Notes under the pieces: model-generated
Told to the model about the DNA's origin: nothing
Seen by the model: the letters and a program-made list of their open reading frames with translations, nothing else
Database searches by the model: none
Translations under genes and position numbers: made by a program
Source: Plantago ovata
Taxonomy: Eukaryota > Streptophyta > Magnoliopsida > Lamiales > Plantaginaceae
NCBI GenBank assembly: GCA_028274465.1
Contig: CM051456.1
Coordinates: forward strand, 86,538,753 to 86,602,752
Direction of reading: 5' to 3'
Length of the DNA: 64,000 nucleotides
Part shown: in pieces, positions 24,749 to 33,936 of the stretch
Layout: each line of letters begins with the position of its first letter
Numbering within the stretch: the stretch's first letter is position 1

Positions 24749-26826
24749 TGATAGTGTATATGTCCTAGAGACAGTCCTTATTAAGGACATATATGCCCTT
24801 ATAGAGGGCATATATGTACTATTACACATGTCAACGTAACATAATATATGTTTGTTGTTTTACTATTGAGTATCGCTTTCATATTTATATTACACCAGGC
24901 ATGCAGCATGTCATATCTCTATTTCTGTCTGTATTGATATTAAACATGTCCCCTCGGATAGATGACCGATCACACAGATAGTGGGAGCTATGTGAGTTAT
25001 CATCTATCCCAAACTCTCCCTAGTCGAGGTTTATCTCGGATGTAGAGGTCTGAATGAACCAGATGAGACTAGTATGCGTGGAGGTTATACCTGTTGGAGC
25101 AAGTGTGAGCCGATCCCACGGCCACGGAACGGATTGTTGGACAATCATGAAACGTTCCCATAACTGCGTATAGTTGTTCGAAGAATGATTATCGAACAAC
25201 AATGGAAGTACCCACCGGACACTCCCATCGATGTATACTCTACACCGAAGTGTCTATGGGAACCGGTAAGTTGTCGAAGTGATGCCAGTCGTCCTTTGGA
25301 CTTACAGGACTTTATCATCACATTTGTTGCCCCATATCCTTGGTGGACCCGTCGATGTCAGCTCTGAATAAGCAGTTGACCTAAGACACGATCCAGGAGT
25401 ATGGCTACATACAAATGGGGATGATAATTGTTTCTGTGAAGGATTCATCTCTCATGTGTAGCACAGGAGAGTACTGCTCATAGTTTTCATAGTTGTGTTG
25501 GTAAAGTCACTGGCCAGTGCATCGATATATTATGATGGTCATAAGTATATCTTAGTAACCAAGAAACTCCCTGAGACGCCCGTGGATGTATTATTGGGAT
25601 AGACACATCATCGATCCTAGATGTATTCGAGTTAGTCAGATGAAGGGACGTTACCATCGCCGCGTTGAGCACAACAGACTTCGCAACAAAAGGGTTTGCT
25701 TTGAGAAACCTCTCAAACGTCCTCATGTATTAATATTGCAAATGGAACCGTCTAGGAATTCCATTTTTCCTAGTCTAGGACTTGCTTAATACAATGAGGC
25801 CCTATGGGTCACACTACGTGGTGATTCAGCTTATCAGAATATCCTTGAAGATGGAATCGCAATTAATTTGGAATTAATTGTGATTGATGGATTATAATTG
25901 ATTTGGAATTAATTATAATATTTGGTGGCTCAATTAATGATTTGAAATTATTAATTGAATTGGCTAATTAATTGTATGTTATGTAAATACAATTAAAGGT
26001 TATATTTTATAATAGAAGTTTGATTTGAAAGGATATGTTAATTTAGAATTAACATATGCACATGGGCAAAATCTACTTGGAGTTTGAAATGCCTTAGAAC
26101 TATAAGTGGGTCACAAAATTGGGACCCACCTATCTCCCACAGGACACGCGCGCGCGCGAGCTGAGTAGGGGAAGGAGTTCGACTCCTTCCTCTATTAGAA
26201 GTCCAAGGGATAAGCTAGATTTTCCTAATCGAGTTTTAATTTAATTGGGAATGAATCTAGACTTGAAATTGGTTTCCTAGTGCGATAAGAATTAGATTCT
26301 TATTCCTTTATGAAGTCTAATTGCTTATGCTTTAGGCTTCTATTGACTACTATATAAGTAAGTCATTAGAGAGCTTTTCAGTATCGAATTCTTAGAGAAT
26401 TATTCTACCGTGTTTTCTTAGAGAAAATAAAATGCTCTCCCCTACCTCTATATAGCCCCACGCGCGCGCCACCCTCACCGGAGGAAAACCGCCGCCCCGT
26501 CTTCTTGGTCACACAAAGAATATCCTAGCATTCTTCCGATAGGCTATTCATCCGTGGATACCAAGGTTGAGGTTCTAGGAGCTGGAAACTAACTCTTATT
26601 GTCTTGCAGATAATCATAGTATTGCAGATATCTTCGACTTCGACGAAGGAGAAGATACACCGGATTATTACGAAGACTTGGAAGCTGCTTTGGAAGTAAG
26701 GTTAGTCTTCTAATTGACGTGTTTAAATATATACGGCATATACATAATCAATTAACCTTTATGTTAAGAAAATTTTTGAAATTCCGCTACGTACCCTAGG
26801 GGTAACTCTGACCGTATTTTCTTACA
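24749..26826 (+). repeat. 3' LTR of D2
   Basis: 2078 bp, nearly identical to the 5' LTR, with a small number of substitutions and short indels (for example near 25995). It ends CTTACA before the ACGTC copy at 26827-26831. Confidence 0.9.
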
Positions 26827-27298
26827 ACGTCATCATGTATTATTATTGCAAATGGGACCGTCTAGGAATCCCATGACGCCTAGTAAGGTTACTAGCTTAA
26901 TGCACTGAGGCCTTATGGGTCACACTATGTGGTGATTCAGCTTATCCGTATGACCATGGAGATGATATTATAATTAATCAAGATTAATTATAATTATTTG
27001 TGTCACAATTAATATTATGAGAATATTAATTGAATTAATTGTATTTAAGAGAATACAATTAAAAGATTATATTTTAGAAATATAATTGAGGTTGGAATCA
27101 AAATGATATATTAATTAAAGATTAATATATGCACATGGGAAAAATCTAATTGAGTTAGAATTGTCTTAGACTTGTATGTGGATCCCAAAAGTGGGACCCA
27201 CCTTATTCCCATGAGGCACGGCCGGTGCATAGGGAGGAAGGAGTCCTTCCTCCAATCAAACTTATGGGGCAAGTTTTTCCTAATTGAGTTATGATTTA

Positions 27299-29346
27299 CG
27301 GAAAATTACATTCTGGTGATACTTTTCAAACTTTATTACACATTAATGATATCAATATTCTTGTTTACATCATTAATACAATAAATCAAACTTTATTACA
27401 TTCAAGTGACAAAATTTGAAACTATTTACTAATAAATTATTTTTATTGGACAAATATACCCCTCTATCTCAAAAAATAAAAGTAGGCAAAATATTTGAAC
27501 TGTTTTTGTTATTAATCCTAACTACAGTAGTAACTACTCTCACGAAACTTTAATTGAGGCATTGAAGTTAGCTATTTATGCTAACTAATTATAGAATACT
27601 ACTAGTAATTAATACTCCTTGATTTGTAATTTTCCATTCATCACGCCTAATGACTTCGGCTTGATTAATTGTTCAAATTCATGGTTCACACTATATTAGA
27701 TTTCAAACATTTTTACCATTCTTATATTTTGTTGTAGTACTACTTCTTATGGGTGCTTCTTGTACCCATACACCACGAAACATACTACTTCCCCCAAATG
27801 AACATGTACCACCACTCACCATAGAATATACCACTTCATCCCAAAAAACAAGTACCACAAGTTATAAATGAGGTACATAGACTGATATTGCATACTCCCG
27901 AAATCTAATAACCAATACTTTTAACTCATGTACTAAATAAAGAATAGCAACGGCATACTTAGTCAAAATTATGTATCCCGGCTACATCATTCATGTATCC
28001 AGAAATTATGTACAAATGGTATTTAGTCATCCACCACATATTTCACACAAACATATTACTTGTTTAAATTTTAATTTTTCCATGTACCAAACTTTTAAAA
28101 CCATGAATTGCTTGTGTAATCTAATTTTATATATACTAAACTTAAAAAAAAAAAACCATGTGTTTTACGCAATAACAAGTACTCCTTGTCTGCATCTAAT
28201 TTTACATGTACTGACTCAAAATCATGTAGTTCACACAAAAATATGTACTGTATTTTAAAATTTTGTAACATCACTATTAATATTTTTCATGTACCTATAT
28301 AACTTTCTACATACATCTTATGTATCAATTTTGAATAGTAATATTTCCATGTGCCAGAGAAAAAATTAAAACATTTTTCATTTTACAAATTATCATGTAT
28401 GTACCATATAAAAATCATATAGTATATATTTCAAATTTCCATGGAACTTATAAAAGTCATGTATGTTTTAAAGTTTTCGTGAACCACATTAACCATGAAC
28501 TCCTTCTATGCACCATAATTTATCAGGCACCACAAGCGTCTTCACAATTCATGCATGACGTCCCAAACTCCACAGAGAAGCACTTTGTCAATTTCATGAA
28601 CATGTACTAGAATATCATGTACCATGGTGGTACTTTCCAATATTCACTAAATCATCATGTAACATATAGCCAAAATCATGCCCGAACAATACATATTCCT
28701 TACAATAAGTTCTCAAGTATGCAGATTGCATGAACTTTGTCTAACTATTAATAATTGTTTTAAATTTTATTAATACGAGCATAAAAAATGCTACAGAAAA
28801 TGCTTACAACTGAAATTTACGGAACAAACTCCGGATCACAAAGTGTAAGTGCCAGAAAATCTCAACATGAAACATACATACAGAAACCGACCAACCTCAT
28901 CAGCCCTCTATAATTCTTCGTGGAGTTTAAGGGATATGGTGGATGAATTACCACACCTTGAAATTAAAGAACAATGCATTCAAACATAAAAACACAAATC
29001 TATGGACAGATTGTGCATGTTAAGATAAAAAAATAAAGGTGAATAGGGTGCAATTTCACACCGGCAATGTTGATGTTATTATGATGTTGACGAAATTCCA
29101 TCGATTTCTTCATCTGCTTTTCATCGATTCCAACTAACAAGCCTGGACAAAAATTTGGGTACAAAATTTTATGAGAGAAAGAAGCTAAATTTTTGGTACT
29201 TGCTTTTTTAAATAGATGTAGCTAGGGAATGATGCTAATTTGGTAACATACGATTAAAAGCATTTGACAAATTAATTTGGTGCATGTTTTATGGGATTGT
29301 TGAATGATTAATTTGACTAATTAGTTTGGTAACGTAACTTAATTTG

Positions 29347-29433
<87 letters not shown>

Positions 29434-29538
29434 CATTTTGGGTACACCATATCAAATGTCACTTTTTTGAAAACAAGATTTTTAATGTCATTAAGTTGTA
29501 ATTAAGTTGCAAAAACATCACCTAAATGTAATTGACCC
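27299..29538 (+). mobile_element. Non-autonomous MULE-like DNA transposon (2.24 kb)
   Basis: It splits the D1 LTR and is flanked by the 9-bp repeat TATGATTTA (27290-27298 and 29539-29547). The ends form an imperfect terminal inverted repeat: the left start GGAAAATTACATTCTGGTGA (from 27300) resembles the reverse complement of the right end, GGGTCAATTACATTTAGGTG. A 9-bp duplication and G-rich inverted ends fit Mutator-like elements. The interior is AT-rich with many ATGTA and CATGTAC words and no transposase. Confidence 0.75.
29348..29428. repeat. (AT)n microsatellite
   Basis: About 40 uninterrupted AT dinucleotides inside the MULE-like element. It can form a cruciform, and its length in the assembly may be unreliable. 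Confidence 0.95.
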
Positions 29539-29941
29539 TATGATTTATTTAGGAATGAACCTGGACATTAAGAGGTTACCTTGTGCAATAAGAATTAGAA
29601 TTCGTATTCCTTTTAGGAGTCTAATAGAATGTTCTTTAGGCTTCTATTGACTACTATATAAGTAGATGGTTAGGGAGATTTTTTGATATACATTATTATT
29701 CACTCTTCTATTATTTCAAGAGAAAATAAAAAACTCTCTCTCCTCCTACCTCACCGCCGCCGCTACCCCCTTCTCCGGTCAACTAAGTTAGACTCGAAAA
29801 TATCCTAGCATTCTCTCGACAAGTTGTTCATCCGTGGATAACAAGGTTGAGGTTCTACGAAGCTGGAAACTAACCTTTATTGTTATGCAGATAATTAAGA
29901 AGGCATATTAGATATCTTCGACTTCAACGAAGGAGAATATA

Positions 29942-31147
29942 TGATGAACGTGTATTTTACACTTTCATTTGAGTCTTTTTTCACCAATTTAGCTATCCTC
30001 TATGTTAATTTAGCTATATTTTAGTGCATTTTATTAGAATAGTGTCACGTTTCCCTTTAGTTTGTATTTTACAGGTTTTGGGTGAAAAACAAGGTTTTTC
30101 GGACAATTATATTGAAGTAGACAAGGAATTGGTGTTCCGAAGGCCTAATTGGAGTATCTAGAAGATTCCGGATAGGATTTGAAGTCTAGGGGTCGAGTCT
30201 GAAGGCTAAAAGGTCACTAGAAGGCAAAAACCGAGTCCGAAAAGGAAAAGAAATCCAAACATGCGTCAAAAACGTGTTTTCAGCCGACAGAACCTCCCGG
30301 GCGAGTCGCCCGGGACGTGGGGCGAATCGCCCCACACCAGGCGAATCGCCCGGTGTGTGGGGCGACTCGCCCCACACCTGCCGAATCACTATATATAGTT
30401 GCTCAGTTTTCTCCGTTTTTCATACTTTTCCAGACCTTTTCTCTCACCTTTCTCATTAGTTTTAGGTAGGAATTCTCCAGAGCCTGTTCTGGGGATTCTT
30501 AGCTTAGGAGATACTTTTTCTTAGCGTTTTGGAGCTTGTAAGATCGCGATTCTTCGGAGATTGACAACCTTCGGTAACATTGTATCTTACAGTTTTTCTA
30601 TTTATATTTATTTATCTTTCAACATGTTTTCATTCAATCTTGCTATGATTTCTGTTGATTGCATGACATCTATGAGTAGCTAAACTTCTCGTTGGTGATA
30701 GTATGTGATTTCTTAGCGAAAGGTTAATAATTATGCTAATGGCTATATCGCGCATAAGACTTTGAGTTATTGCTTTATTTCTTTGATCTATCTAAAACCT
30801 CTATCTTCGTAGTGTTGAATAATAACGGAACACAATTGGACAATTCATTGATCAAAGATCTCTATGCAAAACCGGGTACTTCATACATGATTACTAACCT
30901 GCTATGCTTTGAATGATCATACTATCACTAACCTCCATTATCTGATAAGAAAAACATTTGCTAAGTAGTTTGTTGATTTTATATTCTTAAGTTAGATTAG
31001 ATAAAGCTAGTTATAGTCCTTAGAGATCGACACTCGAGGTTATTTTACTGCTACACTACGGTTTTCGTTGTAGTTGTGAATTGCCTTTGGCTAAATACAA
31101 ATTTATTTGATTAACTAGAATCTGACAAGTTCTAAAACAGTTCATCA
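29942..31147 (+). repeat. Solo LTR of a second Athila-like Gypsy family
   Basis: Starts TGATGAACGTG, ends GTTCATCA, 1206 bp, flanked by ATATA (29937-29941 and 31148-31152) inside D1. The same family provides the LTR at 62540-63762. It carries four GC-rich dyads at 30296-30377 and a TATA box TATATATA at 30390-30397 just after them. No internal region is present, so this is an LTR-LTR recombination product. Confidence 0.88.
30296..30377 (+). promoter_or_regulatory. Four GC-rich dyads directly upstream of a TATA box
   Basis: Dyads at 30296-30314 (centre AGT), 30317-30335 (AAT), 30337-30353 (AAT) and 30355-30377 (ACT). The form is [CT][CG]GGGCG-NNN-CGCCC[CG][GA] or close to it; the last has perfect 10-bp arms. 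They end 12 bases before the TATA box, so a promoter role is plausible. Confidence 0.8.
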
Positions 31148-31344
31148 ATATACACCAGACTATTACGAAGATCATATCGATTGGGCTATTGATTCTGGTT
31201 TAATTCTTTCTTTCGGAGTATTGTAAGTCTTCTAACTAATGTGTCAATATACGTTATATGCATGATCAATTAGTATTCATGTTAAGAAAACTTTGAATTT
31301 CCGCTGCACCACCCTAGGGGTAATTCTGACCATATTTTCTTACA

Positions 31345-31826
31345 ACAAAACCGTGGAGGGAAAGGTCCACGAGGAGGATACCAAAACCAAGGAAATCGTG
31401 GTTATGTTAATAATCCCGATCAATATGCCTATGGGCCAAATCAAGATAGAAGCCGTCTTAGCTATGGCAACATTTGGTATGAAGGAGCACCGCCTTCTAA
31501 CCCTCCACCTCCACCTCCACCTTCGGCTGCTAACTCAGGGCCGCAAGGTGGAGGAGTGCTTCCTTCGCGTCTTGTTACATCTCTCAATGATCTAGTGGTG
31601 AAGACGAACAAGTTCATGGAGCACTGTTATTGCAATGAGGCTACTAACAATCAGCGGTTTGAGAAGCTTGAGGTTAGTAGTAGCAACCTTCACAAAAAGT
31701 TGCAAGAGTTGATAGATCGTGGAGCTAGTAGAGAGAAAGGGAAGTTTCCTGAAACACGGAAAAAGCTATGACTATAACCGTGGTGACTGATTTGCCCGTA
31801 GAGATTACGGCTGTGAGGGATAATTA
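31345..31826 (+). pseudogene. Athila-like gag of E, C-terminal part
   Basis: Continues the gag of 14864-15997 after removal of D1; 31345-31349 is the right ACAAA copy. It encodes the region corresponding to VSSLNDLVLKTNKFMEHYY of H and LQELIDRGASRE, with a frameshift near 31430 and another near 31765. It ends where the hAT-like sequence starts, before the protease. Confidence 0.8.
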
Positions 31827-32315
31827 GGGCTATGCACGGACCGGATACGGATCGATCCGATCCATTTGACCGGATATCCGGTCGAACAGAGCATAAAAAA
31901 TTCAATCCGTGATCCGATCCGTTCTGGACGGATCGGATGGCGGATCGATCCGTACGGATACGGATAAATCCAAGTCCGATCTTTTATCCGCTCTTTTTAT
32001 TTTTTAATGTTTTTTCTAAAATAAATTATGGTGTAAAATTATAAAACGATAGCTAAAGAAGTTTGAGTTCAAATATCCGAAAATAATATGTTAAATGTGA
32101 ACTTAAAATGTCCGTAAACAGGACACAAACATATACTCAATATGTACTTGCTCCATTGTAGATGGAATTCTAAGATACCGAATCACCAAGATCGACAAAT
32201 ACATGGGATGGAGACAAGAAGATACATATTTCTAACAACCTCAAAATCTTCAGATATGCAAAATATGCATCTAACAAGTTATTTATGAGTCAACTAATAT
32301 ATATGGAATACAAAC
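31827..32315 (+). mobile_element. hAT-like terminal sequence (partial)
   Basis: The E gag homology stops at 31826 and is followed by TAGGGCTATGCACGGACC, which resembles the end of plant hAT elements. It is followed by a cluster of palindromes (GGATCGATCC twice, CCGGATATCCGG, and a CCGATCCGT/ACGGATCGG stem at about 31915-31938) that would fit subterminal transposase-binding repeats. After about 32000 the sequence is plain AT-rich DNA. No opposite end was found before B; it may have been displaced by B. Confidence 0.4.
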
Positions 32316-32406
32316 TGTTAGGAAACTTGTAATTTTGATGAGAAATTAACCATGCTAAATTAAGGAAAGTCCAGTAACTAGTACTCTTAAGGTCCATAGG
32401 AATTTA

Positions 32407-32693
32407 TGTTGGTACCTTTAAACAACAAGAAAAGACTAGAGGGGGGGGGGTGAATAGTCTTTTAAAAAAAAATTCGTCGTTTAAAAACTTTCTCAGCAAG
32501 TGCTTATTACTTTACAGTAATGAGTTTGCTGATACTTAACTTTCTCAGCAAGTGCAAGTTACTTCACAGTAACTAGGTTTGTTGATACTTAAAATCAGAG
32601 AGCGGAAGTCTTTGATACAATAAGTGCTTTTTCAGTAAATGAAGGTTTCAGCAAGTGATATGACTGACTGTGTACAGATAGATATGATTCGAT
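32407..32693 (-). repeat. 3' LTR end of C (partial)
   Basis: The last 287 bases of the LTR in reverse orientation, nearly identical to 33297-33600 in the 5' LTR of the same element. It is cut by the N run. Confidence 0.85.
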
Positions 32694-32793
32694 NNNNNNN
32701 NNNNNNNNNNNNNNNNNNNNNNNNNNNNNNNNNNNNNNNNNNNNNNNNNNNNNNNNNNNNNNNNNNNNNNNNNNNNNNNNNNNNNNNNNNNNN
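32694..32793. other. Assembly gap of 100 N
   Basis: Exactly 100 N, the usual placeholder for a gap of unknown size. From the element model it should hold about 1.2 kb of LTR and the internal region of C. Confidence 0.98.
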
Positions 32794-33186
32794 CCTTGTT
32801 TGTCAGATCCAGCACAAAGATCTTGAACCATTATCCAAGCTTCCTGAGCAGTTTAGCACCCCATAGTTTGCACTGTATAGTACCCCGGAGTTGATCGAAT
32901 GATGATGTTCTTGCTTGGCCATCAAGAAGGAAATCTCTTACTTCGTCGAGAAGTCCATTCCTCTCTTGGTTTTGGAACAACAGTATCAACTGGTTCGCCT
33001 AAGATAGTTTCCTTTCCAGCTTCCATGGTTTTGTGAGGAAAACTTCTTTCAACCTTAGTGATTTGATAGGTCCATCATTAATGACAGTAACCATCTCATC
33101 ACTAATGGCCTCAAGATGTAGCATCATGTTGTTTCGCCATTTTTCGTAGTTTTCCAACTTCAGCAAGGGAGCGCTCCTAAAGACAT
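32794..33186 (-). pseudogene. SIRE-like gag fragment of C
   Basis: The start codon is at 33186-33184 on the minus strand, and the sequence is collinear with 43050-43440 of copy B (gag N-terminus, MSLG...LENYEKWR). Frame is broken by short deletions relative to B near 32860-32960. It runs into the gap. Confidence 0.8.
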
Positions 33187-33282
33187 CCTGTCAGCAAAGC
33201 ACTACCAAACTGATCAAGTGAGAGTGATTACGGAAAGCACCTAAGGGGATCTAGGTTCAGTGCTGAAGTTAAAGAACCTCCA

Positions 33283-33294
33283 GCTCTGATACCA
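33283..33294 (-). other. Primer-binding site of C (tRNA-iMet)
   Basis: Reverse complement reads TGGTATCAGAGC, 2 bases from the LTR end at 33297. This proves the minus orientation of C. Confidence 0.9.
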
Positions 33295-33936
33295 CTTGTT
33301 GGTCCCTTTAAACAACAAGAAAAGACTAGAGTGAGGGGGGTGAATAGTCTTTTAAAAAAATTCGTCGTTTAAAAACTTTCTCAGCAAGTGCTTATTACTT
33401 TACAGTAATGAGTTTGCTGATACTTAACTTTCTCAGCAAGCGCAAGTTACTTCACAGTAACTAGGTTTGCTAATACTTAAAATCAGAGAGCAGAAGTCTT
33501 TGATACAATAAGTGTTTTTTAGTAAATGAAGGTTTCAGCAAGTGATATGAGTGACTGTGTACAGATAGATATGATTCGCTGAAAACCAAGTACAGTAAGT
33601 AAATCACAAAAACACTTTTATAGTGGTATCTGAGAGTGGCGTAATCTCTCAACTAATCCACTTTGTCCTTTCTAGGACTGAATCCACTAAGATAAGTTTG
33701 AGGTTCCTTACAACACCTATCTAGAGCGATCCAAACAGAAACCAAAGCACACTTGCTTCGTCTCCAACCTAACTAGAGAACATAACCTTGTTCTCCACCA
33801 AACTTGGTACTTTTAATCAGCAACACTATGCTCGATTAAGTTCCCCCTGAATATCACGCCTGAAAGGGTGTATTTTCAGTTAGAGAGGTTTGGGATGAGA
33901 TAACTTAATTATAACATATTCAGTTACAACAAGTAA

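Larger units (their letters stand above)
17027..26826 (+). mobile_element. Full-length Ty1/Copia element D2
   Basis: LTRs of 2082 and 2078 bp, an initiator tRNA-Met primer site, a long leader, a damaged gag-pol and a polypurine tract, flanked by ACGTC (17022-17026 and 26827-26831). It sits inside an older LTR of the same family. The order protease, integrase, reverse transcriptase, RNase H defines Copia. I do not assign a lineage with confidence. Confidence 0.92.
15998..31344 (+). mobile_element. Copia solo LTR D1, split by three later insertions
   Basis: A single LTR of the D family without internal region, flanked by ACAAA (15993-15997 and 31345-31349). Its pieces are 15998-17026, 26832-27298, 29548-29941 and 31153-31344, which sum to 2082 bp, the same length as the D2 5' LTR. 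It was formed by LTR-LTR recombination of a full element, then received D2, a MULE and a Gypsy element that itself became a solo LTR. Confidence 0.88.
13364..32315 (+). mobile_element. Older Athila-like element E (5' LTR and split gag; right limit uncertain)
   Basis: Same family as H and G but more diverged. The LTR (13364-14710) is inserted in the Tat-like gag fragment. Its gag stops at 15997 and resumes at 31345, split by solo LTR D1 with the duplication ACAAA. Homology to H ends at 31826, where a hAT-like end begins. No 3' LTR is seen before element B at 32316; it may lie beyond the window, with B inserted into E. Confidence 0.75.

Noticed and set aside
27971-28610. Small ORFs inside the MULE-like element as a transposase remnant
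   Set aside because: No transposase motif is visible; the sequences are AT-driven low-complexity translations.
30296-30377. CRISPR-like array
   Set aside because: Short palindromic repeats with short spacers suggested it, but units are dyads in a plant LTR, with no uniform direct repeat plus unique spacers and no cas genes.
32595-32866. ORFs running across the N gap
   Set aside because: They are artefacts of translating through N.
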